Below, piece by piece: positions 31,601 through 45,805 of a stretch of 64,000 bases of DNA. The DNA lies in the NCBI GenBank assembly GCA_033239005.1, contig BSQZ01000009.1:7180252-7244251 (forward strand). The letters run 5' to 3'. The translations under genes were made by a program, and so were the position numbers. Source of the DNA: Lamellibrachia satsuma (Eukaryota; Annelida; Polychaeta; Sabellida; Siboglinidae). The notes under the pieces are model-generated. The model searched no databases. It had not been told where the DNA came from and saw only the letters and a program-made list of their open reading frames with translations. Positions within the stretch are counted from its first letter, which is position 1, and every line of letters begins with the position of its first letter.

Positions 31601-33673
31601 ATTTGTTTCTCAATCGTATTATTCGTACACACAATCAGCAACACACATGCTACATAATTAACAAATGGTTCTGCATAATATAAATGTAATTGAAATTGAA
31701 ATGGTGTAACTGTAATTGATTTGAAAATTGTAGAAGTGTAATTGTAATTGAACTGAAAAATTGAAAGTAATTGTAATTGACTTGTTTTTTTTTTTAATTG
31801 TACCCAGCCCTGGCCATAACCGTTGTTTGTTTCTATTGTCAATTATTCCTGGTTAGCACGGAATACAGGATGAGGACATTCAGACGTGAGCCTCCCAGTA
31901 ATTGTGTATTATCTCATGTGTTCCCACACTTTCTCAACTCAAGGCCCCCCAAAATGTCCGCCTTCTGATTGAGCCCATCCCCCAGCTTCGTGTGTCACAT
32001 GTAATGTGCCATTCTAAAATAATTTTGCATGTTTGCTGAGGACAAGGGTCTCGGCCCTGAGTTTGGGAATCACTGTACAGTCTGACACAGACATGCATAA
32101 CATACACACACGTGCAAAGATGCCTATTCCGTTGCAGACCGGCACTCGAACGCGACGGAGGAAAGTCGTAAAGAGGAGGAGAAGAAATTCAAGGAGATCG
32201 GACAGGCATACACCATCTTGAGTGACCCAAAGAAGAAGGCACGATATGACAGTGGACAGGACCTCGAGGACCTCGAGAGTCCTGGCTTCAACGGTAGGTG
32301 GCGCCGCCTGTCGTGGTCAACCTCAAAAGTTGTAGTTTTTTTTAATCCAACCTGAAGCTCGAACTATGAGTTGAAATTTGACGGTGGTGCTCTCATTACA
32401 GTGCTGGGAAGAGAATGCATTTTTTTTTCTGCAATGTGCTACGATTGGCGTGGATTTCCCGGCTTTCTAATATATTGTTACAATAAGCCATATACTGGGT
32501 GTTGTTCGCTGGGGTTCACCTTCACGGGCAACTGTTCATGAACAAACCGTAAGAACCTGTGCAACGTGTCGTCAACAGACTAGGCAGGCCGATGTCACGA
32601 CGGAACATCAACCAGTGAATGCTTTTGAAAATAACCAACTATGCTTATTTAGACAGGATTACAATTGAATTATAGTGCTACGTTGTAATTTTCTCCTGTG
32701 CCAATTCTTCCGATGTCATTTCCAAACCTATAGGTGTCTCGGAAAGTATGGCACCTGTTAGAGCAGAGATAAACATTAAAACTTGATATCCTATGTGAAT
32801 CCTACTATTTTGTGTTGCTTTAAAAACAATGAATTACATGATGTGGCACCAAGCACGTTTGGAGACATCTCTGTGGCCTGCCAACTGTGCATCAATGTAG
32901 TAGCAGTAGCAGTAGCAGTTGTAGTAGCAGTAGCAGTTGTAGTAGTAGTAGCAGTAGTAGTAGCAGTTGTAGTAGCAGTTGTAGTAGCAGTAGCAGTTGT
33001 AGTAGTAGTAGTAGCAGTAGTAGTAGCAGTAGTAGTAGCAGTAGTAGTAGTGTAGTAGTAGTAGTAGCAGTAGTAGTAGCAGTTGTAGTAGTAGTAGTAG
33101 CAGTAGCAGTAGCAGTTGTAGTAGTAGTAGTAGTAGCAGTTGTAGTAGTAGTAGTAGCAGTAGTAGTAGCAGTTGTAGTAGTAGTAGTAGCAGCAGTAGC
33201 AGTAGTAGTAGTAGTAGTAGCAGTTGTAGTAGTAGTAGTAGTAGCAGCAGTAGTAGTAGTAGTAGTAGCAGTTGTAGTAGTAGTAGTAGCAGCAGTAGCA
33301 GTTGTAGTAGTAGCAGCAGCAGTAGCAGTTGTAGTAGTAGCAGCAGCAGTAGTAGCAGTAGCAGTAGTAGTAATAATACAGAAGCTTCTATCATGCCTGA
33401 ATTCTTGGAAACCCAAGCTATAAGGTGCATTGAAACAAAAGGGTCTTGTAATGTTAAAGTTGGCAACAGATGGATGAGAAGATCGGGGAGCTGAGGAGAG
33501 TAAGCGCGGTTTAAAAGATATGTCTTCAGATTGTGTCTTTGCTTTCAGACATTGACCCGAGCCAGATCTTCCAGGCGTTCTTCGGCGGCGGAGGTATGGG
33601 AGGCGGTCCTGGGTACGCTTTCCACCAGCAGGGAGGAGGCATCCCGGGCGGATTCCAGTTCCAGTTTGGATAA
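10451..33673 (+). CDS. DNAJC7: DnaJ homolog subfamily C member 7 (TPR2), 13 coding exons
   Basis: Join of 10451-10602, 14174-14271, 19759-19883, 22732-22845, 24024-24098, 24635-24753, 26096-26249, 26646-26810, 27655-27746, 29403-29476, 30035-30181, 32138-32293, 33549-33673. Every boundary is GT-AG and all phases join, giving 531 residues. Known role of the family: cytosolic co-chaperone whose TPR repeats bind the C-termini of Hsp70 and Hsp90 and whose J domain stimulates Hsp70 ATPase. Seen here: an acidic N-terminal tail (residues 1-50), a TPR solenoid (about 52-390), a J domain (about 408-478) with HPD at 437-439, and a Gly/Phe-rich tail ending FQFQFG. The order and spacing match vertebrate DNAJC7 (about 494 residues) nearly without gaps; the extra length is mainly the N-terminal tail. 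The start is the first in-frame ATG (10451), with A at -3. Intron 2 carries the exon-derived array described separately. Confidence 0.95.
10704..10709 (+). promoter_or_regulatory. Possible intronic poly(A) signal after exon 1
   Basis: AATAAA followed by the G/T-rich run tgttctgttgttcc. If exon 1 is not spliced, the reading frame continues to TAG at 10682-10684, so a short 76-residue product is conceivable. There is no direct evidence that it is used. Confidence 0.25.
11411..11839. mobile_element. hAT-like MITE with internal palindromes (intron 1 of DNAJC7)
   Basis: The ends are ccggtggttttcaaccc and, inverted, ccagtggttctcatcc, which resemble the hAT terminal motif CAGNGGTTCTCAA. Inside are nested inverted repeats: cccaattagcatataatata near 11452 against 11514, and agaaatgggcagcagatatt against gtactacccatttctcac near 11565-11605. 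It encodes no protein. No clear 8-bp target duplication was found. Confidence 0.5.
12077..14086 (-). mobile_element. Tigger/pogo-type DNA transposon relic (intron 1 of DNAJC7)
   Basis: Terminal inverted repeats cagtgaaacctgtccatagc and, inverted, cagtaaaacctgccttagc are flanked by a TA duplication (12075-12076 and 14087-14088). About 2.0 kb. The - strand carries the transposase remnant. Repeats of a 'tggacaggtgtccattatgg' motif sit inside both ends. Two or three diverged copies of a non-coding block lie at about 13060-13620. Confidence 0.85.
12290..13060 (-). pseudogene. Tigger transposase remnant
   Basis: In order on the - strand: a helix-turn-helix start ([20 protein letters not shown], about 13005-12945), a CENP-B-type DNA-binding domain ([40 protein letters not shown]), and the start of the DDE domain ([15 protein letters not shown]). 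In a second frame follows [20 protein letters not shown]. The first catalytic Asp, expected as N-x-D-E, is Val here (NCVEI). The rest of the DDE domain is missing and there are frame changes. Inactive. Confidence 0.8.
14174..14271 (+). CDS. DNAJC7: DNAJC7 coding exon 2 (first TPR, helix A)
   Basis: Reads [20 protein letters not shown] and ends YTEAI. It follows the acceptor TTTTCAG and precedes the donor GTGAGT. It matches the first TPR of DNAJC7 (vertebrate form has EQGNAYYAKKDYNEA at this point). It ends in phase 1 with one G, which pairs with the AG that opens exon 3 to make Glu84. Confidence 0.93.
14571..14746 (+). repeat. 44-bp tandem repeat, 4 copies, next to the exon-derived array
   Basis: Four units of aatagtttatcgcagtggac followed by acagagctggtggcgacagtg. 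The third is 2-4 bp shorter. It is unrelated in sequence to the 52-bp unit it abuts. Confidence 0.9.
14747..19758 (+). repeat. Exon-derived minisatellite: about 95-100 copies of the exon 3 splice acceptor plus exon start
   Basis: The main unit is 52 bp: 17 bp tgtttgtttgttgttag followed by 35 bp beginning agttgtgtccgacctgtgtg and ending gtactacagcaac. The 17 bp are the intron end and the 35 bp the first coding bases of DNAJC7 exon 3 (codons for [11 protein letters not shown]). Shorter variants lack 11 bp (41 bp, agttgtgtggc) or 13 bp (39 bp, ttaagttgtgtggc). The array ends directly at the real exon 3, which is the final unit continuing into unique coding sequence. The unit number is estimated from length divided by mean unit size. 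Because 52 is not a multiple of 3 and the unit has TAG, no long reading frame runs through it. Confidence 0.95.
19759..19883 (+). CDS. DNAJC7: DNAJC7 coding exon 3 (TPR; its 5' end is the source of the intron 2 array)
   Basis: Acceptor TGTTTGTTTGTTGTTAG, then AG completes Glu84, then [19 protein letters not shown] and on to IDPDFAK, donor GTGAGC. It aligns with vertebrate DNAJC7 at MCPKNASYYGNRAATLMM, so the boundary is secure. The first 35 nt of the exon and the 17 nt before it are the unit repeated through intron 2. This terminal copy diverges from most units in having gcggca rather than gtggcg at the two Ala codons, and it continues past AAC into AGGTCTGCC where the array units return to TGTTTG. 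Confidence 0.93.
20243..21488. mobile_element. DNA transposon with long terminal inverted repeats (intron 3 of DNAJC7)
   Basis: The left end 20243-20400 and the inverted right end 21488-21391 share acgcaaaaatcggtccg / atgcaaaaatcagtccg at the tips and aactagaaataggtgtagg at the inner edge. The left copy has about 50 bp extra. Flanking TA dinucleotides (20241, 21489) could be the target duplication. The left TIR is itself rich in ggtccggcc palindromes. Inside are ggggcaaga-type direct repeats (20405-20515) and a small - strand frame (20972-20787). Confidence 0.7.
20787..20978 (-). pseudogene. Small cysteine-motif ORF inside the long-TIR transposon
   Basis: 61 codons: [20 protein letters not shown], then a basic stretch, then [20 protein letters not shown] and CLKWH. 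The pattern C-x-C-R-M ... V-x-C-x-x-C-x-x-W-H resembles the zinc-binding C-terminus of Ulp1-type proteases carried by some DNA transposons. No protease core is visible. The assignment rests on that motif only. Confidence 0.35.
22732..22845 (+). CDS. DNAJC7: DNAJC7 coding exon 4 (TPR)
   Basis: Encodes residues 126-163, from [18 protein letters not shown] to [10 protein letters not shown], in phase 0 at both ends. It follows GTTGCAG and precedes GTGAGT. It matches the GHLREGKCHLSLGNAMAA segment of vertebrate DNAJC7, the most conserved stretch of the TPR region. Confidence 0.95.
22858..23150. repeat. Fragment with inverted 'taatcgattacgattac' ends
   Basis: taattgattacgattactgt near 22895 and taatcgattacgattacttg near 23128, with aattactttggtaatgtaat between. 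A hAT-like 'GATTAC' repeat in intron 4 of DNAJC7; the boundaries are unclear. Confidence 0.4.
24024..24098 (+). CDS. DNAJC7: DNAJC7 coding exon 5 (25 residues)
   Basis: Encodes [20 protein letters not shown] then GDYRQ. The acceptor TTTGAG is weak and an in-frame TGA lies just upstream, so the exon cannot start much earlier. The 25 residues align without a gap to the 25 between the same flanking exons in vertebrate DNAJC7. Donor GTACGC. Confidence 0.85.
24635..24753 (+). CDS. DNAJC7: DNAJC7 coding exon 6 (TPR)
   Basis: Encodes [20 protein letters not shown] and then [19 protein letters not shown] plus two bases of Asn228. Acceptor TATTTCAG, donor GTAAGT. Strong match to [20 protein letters not shown] of vertebrate DNAJC7. 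Confidence 0.96.
26096..26249 (+). CDS. DNAJC7: DNAJC7 coding exon 7 (TPR)
   Basis: Completes Asn228 and encodes [20 protein letters not shown] onward to [10 protein letters not shown]. Acceptor TTTTTTGCAG, donor GTATGC. The stretch [16 protein letters not shown] is nearly identical to [16 protein letters not shown] in vertebrate DNAJC7. Confidence 0.97.
26646..26810 (+). CDS. DNAJC7: DNAJC7 coding exon 8 (TPR)
   Basis: Encodes [20 protein letters not shown] through [20 protein letters not shown] to VFAK, phase 0 at both ends. Acceptor GTTGTAG, donor GTAAGT. It corresponds to the TPR block with [20 protein letters not shown] in vertebrate DNAJC7. Confidence 0.96.
26905..27150 (+). mobile_element. 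tRNA-derived SINE, copy 2 (intron 8 of DNAJC7)
   Basis: Full-length copy: head ggcagtagtgcattggatag, B-box region gacctgggtccacct, then cgaaacttggacaatttcgt, agagacacaaaaagtcgttg, gatcccacacagtgtaatgg and ctgtcgtggactc. Same order as copy 1. Confidence 0.75.
27200..27435 (-). pseudogene. LINE reverse transcriptase C-terminal tail (intron 8 of DNAJC7)
   Basis: On the - strand: RKLKWFGHM, then after a break [20 protein letters not shown] and NELNMKV. The (R/K)RGRP..RW.DD..(D/E)W signature is typical of the far C-terminus of LINE reverse transcriptases. A short taactaac-type run interrupts it. Confidence 0.6.
27655..27746 (+). CDS. DNAJC7: DNAJC7 coding exon 9 (TPR)
   Basis: Encodes [20 protein letters not shown] then [10 protein letters not shown] plus two bases of Cys365. 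Acceptor TTTTCAG, donor GTAAGA. Matches [20 protein letters not shown] and the following YIKAYLRRAQC. Confidence 0.96.
28614..28870 (+). repeat. 35-bp tandem repeat, about 8 copies (intron 9 of DNAJC7)
   Basis: Unit tacaatgtaggtccctctgg followed by agtcaacattacaat, with drift to tagttccctatggattcaac in later copies. Confidence 0.92.
29403..29476 (+). CDS. DNAJC7: DNAJC7 coding exon 10 (last TPR)
   Basis: Completes Cys365 and encodes [20 protein letters not shown] then NKTR. Acceptor TTATACAG, donor GTTAGC. Matches [20 protein letters not shown] of vertebrate DNAJC7. Confidence 0.95.
30035..30181 (+). CDS. DNAJC7: DNAJC7 coding exon 11 (J-domain helices I-II)
   Basis: Encodes the linker [18 protein letters not shown] and the J domain start [20 protein letters not shown], on to [10 protein letters not shown]. 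Acceptor GTCGACAG, donor GTAGGT. The exon ends one base into the Asp codon of the catalytic HPD motif, so the motif is assembled only after splicing. Confidence 0.97.
30663..31812. mobile_element. hAT-type transposon, non-coding (intron 11 of DNAJC7)
   Basis: Termini cagggctgggt and, inverted, cagggctgggtac. Subterminal regions are packed with aattgtaattga. The flanks ctcataac (30655-30662) and gccataac (31813-31820) agree at six of eight positions, as expected for an aged 8-bp hAT target duplication. No transposase frame remains. Confidence 0.75.
32138..32293 (+). CDS. DNAJC7: DNAJC7 coding exon 12 (J-domain helices III-IV)
   Basis: Completes Asp439 of HPD and encodes [20 protein letters not shown], then [20 protein letters not shown] and [11 protein letters not shown]. 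Acceptor CGTTGCAG, donor GTAGGT. Typical DNAJC7 C-terminal J domain. Confidence 0.96.
32897..33374 (+). repeat. (GTA/GCA)n imperfect trinucleotide repeat (intron 12 of DNAJC7)
   Basis: About 475 bp of gtagtagcagtagcagttgt-like triplets. It explains all the poly-Ser, poly-Val, poly-Leu and poly-Thr frames on both strands here. Confidence 0.97.
33549..33673 (+). CDS. DNAJC7: DNAJC7 coding exon 13 (Gly/Phe-rich C-terminus)
   Basis: Encodes [20 protein letters not shown], then [21 protein letters not shown] and TAA at 33671-33673. Acceptor GCTTTCAG. The vertebrate protein ends in the same style (NNIFKAFFGGPGGFSFE and FFFQFG), so the stop is the true end. Confidence 0.95.
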
Positions 33674-34371
33674 GTTCGGGACGTGATGTAAAAGGTGGAG
33701 AAGATCTCTGCCAGCCACGGACATGGCGCCGTGGCAATGACTTGTCGTGTCGGAGGCCACGTCGCAGGCAGTGATGTGTTCGAAGCCATGTCATGGGCGA
33801 TGCATCAGCATTGGACTCTTGTCTCGTACTGCCGCGTGGTTCCTCTTAACAGTCCAGTTGCCGTAAAGCAACCAACAGTTTTCGTCATGTTGTAGGATGT
33901 GAGAATTAGATACACTGTGTCCAATGTGAGGGATCTGTTATGTGTTTGCATTTAGCATGTGGACCACGTGCTATATTGTGCATCCCGTTTGCAGACCCCT
34001 GACTTGGCAAATTGTGCTGGTCCTGCAAAGTGTTGGTCATGTTTGGATCATGCAGTGTGTATCCAGTTAATGGACCCTCGACTCATTGTGTCAGTCCTGC
34101 GAAGTGTGTTGGTCCTGTTTGGTGTGTGGACCATACGCAATAATGTGTATCCAGGTTAAGGACAATGTCTCGACTACGATCATCTGTCATTTGTGGATCT
34201 TGCACGCCATGTGCTCCTGCTTTACGGACCTCAATTTGGATCATCAATTTGATCTTGCAAAGTGTGTTGGTCCTGCTTGCTTTGTGGACCCAGTGTCAAC
34301 CAGACCATTGATGCGCAATAGCAGTGACATCAGCCAGGTACAATATGGCAGAACTCAGAACTATATCCTAA

Positions 34372-34676
34372 CAAACGGCTGAATAAGTGAGCAAATTCAG
34401 GCTTTGATAAAGTCAAAAAATCAACATGATGTGAAAAGAATGCAAAACCATACCGAGTGCAAGAAATAGAAAGTGCAGTGCATGTTGTCTTCTTATGACA
34501 CTGACGGCTGGAAGATTAAGAAACAAACGGCTGAATGAGTGAGCGAACGCAGGCTTTCATAGTAAAAAAAATCAACATGATGTGAAAAGAATGCAAAACC
34601 GTACCAAGTGCAAGAAATAGAAAGTGCAGTGCACGTTATCTTCATATGACGCTGACGGCTGAAAGATTAAGAAACT
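34372..34676 (+). repeat. About 152-bp tandem duplication in the DNAJC7 3' UTR
   Basis: Two copies beginning aaacggctgaa(t)aagtgagc and sharing aacatgatgtgaaaagaatg and gcaagaaatagaaagtgcag, ending gaagattaagaaac. Confidence 0.9.
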
Positions 34677-35219
34677 GGTGTATATTGTTGATTTAATAAT
34701 GAAACTATTTACCAAGGTCGGCTTTATTTATGAAGCATATTTTGTGTTTTATTTATGGATAATACATATATGGTATGATTTAAGATCGGTAAGAATGAGC
34801 ATGCATAGAGAACTTTTTGTTTTGACATCGAATAACATATCTAAGCAGGGAAATTACTGTTGTAGTTACATGAATGTATTCTCTGGCGTGCGATACCCTC
34901 TTGTAAGCAGTGGAAGTCGTGTTTTTGCAGTAATTCTCTTTTTATATTGTATATAGGCAATTGATGTTGTATATACATTATATGGAAGAACCTTGTGAAG
35001 ATGTCGTGTACCTAACAGAGCTGTAAGCACGTATTTCCTCCCTGGTCTGCTTATTGTGTGCAATTGCATACAGCAAACTTTGTACACATTGCAAATATCA
35101 GGTCTCAAACCAGCAGTCTTCTATTATGCATTACATAGGCATATCTTGTTAGGTTCCTCCTATATCACAGTAGTCAAGATATAAGCACATTGTTTAATTA
35201 TTAGTGCAGTGTTCAGCTA

Positions 35220-35249
35220 AATAAAGCCTTGTACAATTATAGCAATAAA
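35220..35249 (+). promoter_or_regulatory. Candidate poly(A) signals of DNAJC7
   Basis: Two AATAAA hexamers 24 bp apart (35220 and 35244), the first such pair downstream of the stop on this strand. Confidence 0.45.
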
Positions 35250-35984
35250 TGCTGGAGTTACATGACAGCCATGTCTCCCTGTTCTAATAGAAGTATCCAA
35301 GTAGGAAATTACCTGCTCTGTTTTACTGAAATACATACTTCTATATGCCTTAATTTTGTGAAGTTGTTGTAAAACAAGGTATGTTTATGGGATAGCCAGC
35401 CTGGGTCATCATATTGTTTAAAAAAAAATAGTTGTGGTAAATATCATTGGCAGTTATTGTGTATAATTTCCTTACGAATGAAGTTGAAGGCTTCTTCGTA
35501 GTCTACAAGGAAGGACTAATTAAAATGGCATTTTATGTATGCGATCTGTCAGTTTTTATTTATTTGATTTATCATAATGTTGTCATCAGCAGTTACGTAC
35601 AGCTTGCGCCTGAACGAAAGGTCGTATCATTAGTATGGAGTAAAGTCAAAAGGCTAATGTAACTACTACGTCTAAATTTTTAACGGAAATCATGATTTAT
35701 TCACTCCGAAAACAAGGAAGACTGCTCACAGAAGACCGAAGTACATTCATATGTCAAAGTCTAATTTATTTCTCTGTGCGTGTATTTGCAAGATGCTGAC
35801 ATTGCACCAAACTCACCTGCTCTACGTTGGACTCATCAATAATGTGTGCAATGTACTTGGTTTTTTAATTTGTTGTGCAAAACTATTAAAATCTTTGTAC
35901 ATAACTAACGTTACTAAACTTCCTTTGATAAAGTATGTGAGAACAGCACAAACATAATTAAGACACACTGCAACAAATTCAAAC

Positions 35985-37697
35985 ACATTTATTATACTTT
36001 CATTGTGAAATGCTGCAATGCATAGACACATTTACACAGCACCCATGCAGAGACAAACATGCTTGACTGAACAGGCTGGCTGTATCTTCTTCACAAGAAA
36101 ATCAAAGGCTACACTCAACAATACTCCCAGCCAGGCCTGGTTTGTCTTACTGACATGCTTTACTGTACACAGGCAGGTTGTACCTTCTTCACAAGAAAGT
36201 CAAACAGGCTACACTTCATATTACTCTCAGCCAGGCCCCCCCTGCCTTACTGACAGTCTGCCTTCAGAGGAACTGACAGTTCATGCATGGACGCACAATA
36301 ACCGGCCACGCGTGATGACTGCCATGTGCTGTGTTAAACGGGCAACCATCTCAATCTGGTAACACTCGATACTTCTAGTCTACATAACAAATACTGTGTT
36401 GACAAATGCGTGCCACGAAGAGTTCAGTAGTCTCTCACTTAGTGTCACCATTCAGTTCAATCTCGCCTGACTGAACTGTCAACACCAGTGTAATCTATTA
36501 CCTGTAACACCCGAGTGTTAACAGTTGCCCAGCCTCTCACGTGTCAAAACTTGTAGGACAACACCAATGTGGTCTGTCATCTGACTAGAGTGTCAACGGT
36601 GTGGCAATTCACAACACCCTGGATTGATGCACGGGCAAAACCTATCTATCTGAGGTTAAGCATGTTCAAAGATTCACTGAAATTACACTTTGAACGGTTA
36701 CAACAAGTTTACATTTTCGGAAAGAGTAAAACTGCAACAATGATTGTCCTGAGGTGAGAGTTTTAAATGGCGCGGATGTACATCAGGCCTGCAGTGACAT
36801 GTTTATTTATGATAGCAATCTTTCAACGGTTTTTATCACATTTATCAAACGTACATAGGGGCTAGTAATCATGATATGGTGCACACACTGCACATACTCC
36901 TGTCTCCATGAGATGCCTACAGATGGCAGCACTTGCTAGCAAAATACACAAAAGCCGTCAAAGCAACTGGATAAATTTCAAAGTCGATCAACTGGACATA
37001 TCAAAGACATGATCGACCCCGAGTGGCCTCATAATTTTACTAGATTTGCTTTATTAATCTGCTGTAAGGACTACCATGATTGTTGGAACATTCCCATTCC
37101 AGATGAGTGAACAGGTAATGTATTGTTTCAGGTCAGCTTCAGATCCGACCAGCAAGAAGCTGTCATCTATTTGCGCCTCGTAGATACAGATACGCCTGCC
37201 CATTGTGTGACACCCAAATGGGAAACGAAGTTACGCGCGTGCGGTGCCCCGTAGCGAACACTAACAATCAGTCCTCACTGGTCCTGGAATGACTGAATTG
37301 TGCAGACATCCACAGATCGACTGGAAGCGAACATTACGCTTCCTTTATACAATATCTTACATAAACTGTACAGCACGTAGCTGCATCTACTGTCCCTCCA
37401 TCCGTGCTGGATGACAGTTCCATATAGCAAGTCAGTCACAGCTACATTAGCCACAGCATCGCCAGCCGCCGCTCAGACAATCACATGTTGCTTCCGACGA
37501 AACACGTCCTCCAAGCCCGGATCCTTCTAACTGCATACACTTCCTAAAAATGTTAACGACGCACACCGGATCGCAGCGTTCTTGCTTTTAGACATCGTCC
37601 GCAACACAAATCCTGCCCTTCCAATTGTGGCTGTACTGGAACCAGCGAGCGCCGTACGAGTCCGTGGCAGACATTGACTATGACGCCCCCTAGCGTG
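35985..37697 (-). other. UBE2E-like 3' untranslated region (estimated)
   Basis: Downstream of the TAG on the - strand there is no open coding sequence. Candidate AATAAA signals on this strand are at about 36808-36803 and 35995-35990. The second would put the end about 0.7 kb from the DNAJC7 poly(A) site. Contains an imperfect tandem duplication of about 100 bp (36060-36256) built round 'cttcttcacaagaaa'. The extent is inferred. Confidence 0.4.
36060..36256. repeat. About 100-bp imperfect tandem duplication
   Basis: Both halves contain cttcttcacaagaaa(a/g)tcaa, ggctacact and cagccaggcc. It lies in the presumed 3' UTR of the UBE2E-like gene. Confidence 0.8.
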
Positions 37698-43820
<6,123 letters not shown>

Positions 43821-43829
43821 AATTAACTT

Positions 43830-44060
43830 CTAAGGCGCCTATATCCTCATGTACCTGAGCTCAGAGGTGCAACAGAACAGAATCATTAAGCATAATTGTG
43901 AACAGGTATAGTTTCAGATGTTTTCAAAATGATGGGGGTTCATTCCAGACCGTAGGCACAGCAACAGAGAAAGCACGTTTGTTAACTTAAGCTTAGTTTT
44001 AGGAACAATAAGTTGCTGTGATATGGATAATCTGAGTTGCATAGGAATATAATGGAGAAT
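43830..44060. repeat. Probable dispersed repeat
   Basis: aaggcgcctatatcctcatg, then tcagaggtgc, acaggtatagtttcagatgt and ccgtaggcacagcaacagag look like a degraded interspersed repeat seen in many invertebrate genomes. This is from memory of the pattern; there is no second copy in the window. Confidence 0.3.
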
Positions 44061-44328
44061 ATTATAACCATAATAAATAATTATGTAATAATTATATCCT
44101 CAACAACACAAATGCTATATGGTAAAACGTTAGGTTGGCGCAGTAGATACAAGATGGTTGATTGGTTTATGAAGACTAGACTGTCTGGTACGGGAAGAGC
44201 ATCCAAGACTGATCTAAGACTTCTTGGCTACAAAGGTGAAAGCGCCTACACAACACAGCTGGTAGATGTAGGCAAAGTAAAGTCATTCCTCTTTGGAAAC
44301 AGCTAGGAGTGGCAAGCAGACTAGAACA

Positions 44329-44648
44329 GGGCCCGTATTCTCAAAAGACTTACGAATTCATAACTCATGTTTTCCATAAATATGGCAGCAAAGCTGCCTC
44401 TGGGGCAGTCACTCGCAGAATATCTAATACCAAAACAATATGGCGAACGTAAGATTATAATGCAAGCCAGCCGGTCATGGTTGAGATTCAACATGGATTA
44501 CATAATACTTTGGTAGGCCTATTTGGTATTTAGCACATCAAATAACATTTATGCAAATATTCAGTTAGTGAACCCCCCCAGGGACAGAATTACTGCCATA
44601 TTTATGGAAATCTTGAATTACAAATTCATCTTTCGAGAATACGGGCCC
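44329..44648. mobile_element. MITE with about 60-bp terminal inverted repeats
   Basis: The ends gggcccgtattctcaaaaga and, inverted, gggcccgtattctcgaaaga extend inward through ttccataaatatggcag. The element is 320 bp and non-coding. ACA on both sides may be a 3-bp target duplication. Confidence 0.8.
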
Positions 44649-44776
44649 ACATAGCTTCTTGCATTTGTCACATGCATGAAATAATACCAATGCTAATGAG
44701 CTTGACAAAAACAGCAGTCCACAAAATTATTTGCTTTGTAACCAGTAAGTAATGGTTGATACTACAATTTTAACAA

Positions 44777-45025
44777 CAGTTGTTGCTAGGCGAGTCAGTG
44801 TTGTTGCTAGGCAAGTCAGTGTTGTTGCTAGGCAAGTCAGTATTGTTGCTAGGCGAGTCAGTATTGTTGCTAGTCAAGTCAGTGTTGTTGCTAGGTGAGT
44901 CAGTATTGTTGCTAAGCAAGTCAGTGGTGTTGCTAGGCGAGCCAGGTTGTTGCTACGCGAGTCAGTGCTGGTGCTAGGTGAGTCAGTGTTGTTGCTAGGC
45001 GAGTCAGTGCTGGTGCTAGGCTAGT
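44777..45025 (+). repeat. 21-bp tandem repeat, about 12 copies
   Basis: Unit ttgttgctaggcgagtcagt g, with c/t and g/a variants. The Leu-Leu-Gly-Glu-Ser-Val frame across it is a consequence of the 21-bp period. Confidence 0.95.
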
Positions 45026-45104
45026 TGGCAAGTAGTACCCAATTTTTACGAAACTGCTGGATTGGTCGAACTCAGTTCCTTGTTATCACAAGCACCAAAC
45101 CACT

Positions 45105-45805
45105 TGAGCCACCATGCCAGATAAACATGTTGTATGGAGATCTACCGTAAGGCACCGATTCTCTCGTCACCATGCCGGCTAGACATGTTGTATGGAGATC
45201 TACCATAAGGCACCGATTCTCTCGCCACCATGCCGGCTAAACATGTTGTATGGAGATCTACCATAAGGCACCGATTCTCTCGCCACCATGCCGGCTAAAC
45301 ATGTTGTATGGAGATCTACCGTAAGGCACCGATTCTCTCGTCACCATGCCGGCTAGACATGTTGTATGGAGATCTACCATAAGGCACCGATTCTCTCGCC
45401 ACCAAGCCGGCTAAACATGTTGTATGGAGATCTACCATAAGGCACCGATTCTCTCGCCACCATGCCGGCTAAACATGTTGTATGGAGATCTACCGTAAGG
45501 CACCGATTCTCTCGTCACCATGCCGGCTAGACATGTTGTATGGAGATCTACCATAAGGCACCGATTCTCTCGCCACCAAGCCGGCTAAACATGTTGTATG
45601 GAGATCTACCATAAGGCACCGATTCTCTCGCCACCATGCCGGCTAAACATGTTGTATGGAGATCTACCGTAAGGCACCGATTCTCTCGTCACCATGCCGG
45701 CTAGACATGTTGTATGGAGATCTACCATAAGGCACCGATTCTCTCGCCACCATGCCGGCTAAACATGTTGTATCGAGATCTACCATAAGATACCGATTCT
45801 CTCAA
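45105..45805 (+). repeat. 58-bp satellite, 12 copies, with three-unit higher-order structure
   Basis: Unit caccatgccggctaaacatg, ttgtatggagatctaccata, aggcaccgattctctcgc (58 bp). Every third unit carries ccgtaagg with tcgtcacc and gctagac, while the other two carry ccataagg with cgccacc and gctaaac. This gives a 174-bp higher-order repeat present four times. Confidence 0.95.

Larger units (their letters stand above)
33674..35265 (+). other. DNAJC7: DNAJC7 3' untranslated region (estimated)
   Basis: No further coding sequence follows the TAA. The first convincing pair of poly(A) signals is AATAAA at 35220-35225 and 35244-35249. That predicts a 3' UTR of about 1.6 kb. It contains degenerate repeats of a 'ggtcctgcaaagtgtg' theme (about 34010-34290) and a tandem duplication at 34372-34676. 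The end point is inferred from the signals only. Confidence 0.5.

Noticed and set aside
32783..33800. Long poly-Ser, poly-Val, poly-Leu and poly-Thr frames on both strands
   Set aside because: Artefacts of the GTA/GCA trinucleotide repeat. The - strand frame at 33794-32892 also runs antisense across exon 13.
44780..44977. Leu-rich 65-codon frame that looks like a membrane segment
   Set aside because: Product of the 21-bp repeat.
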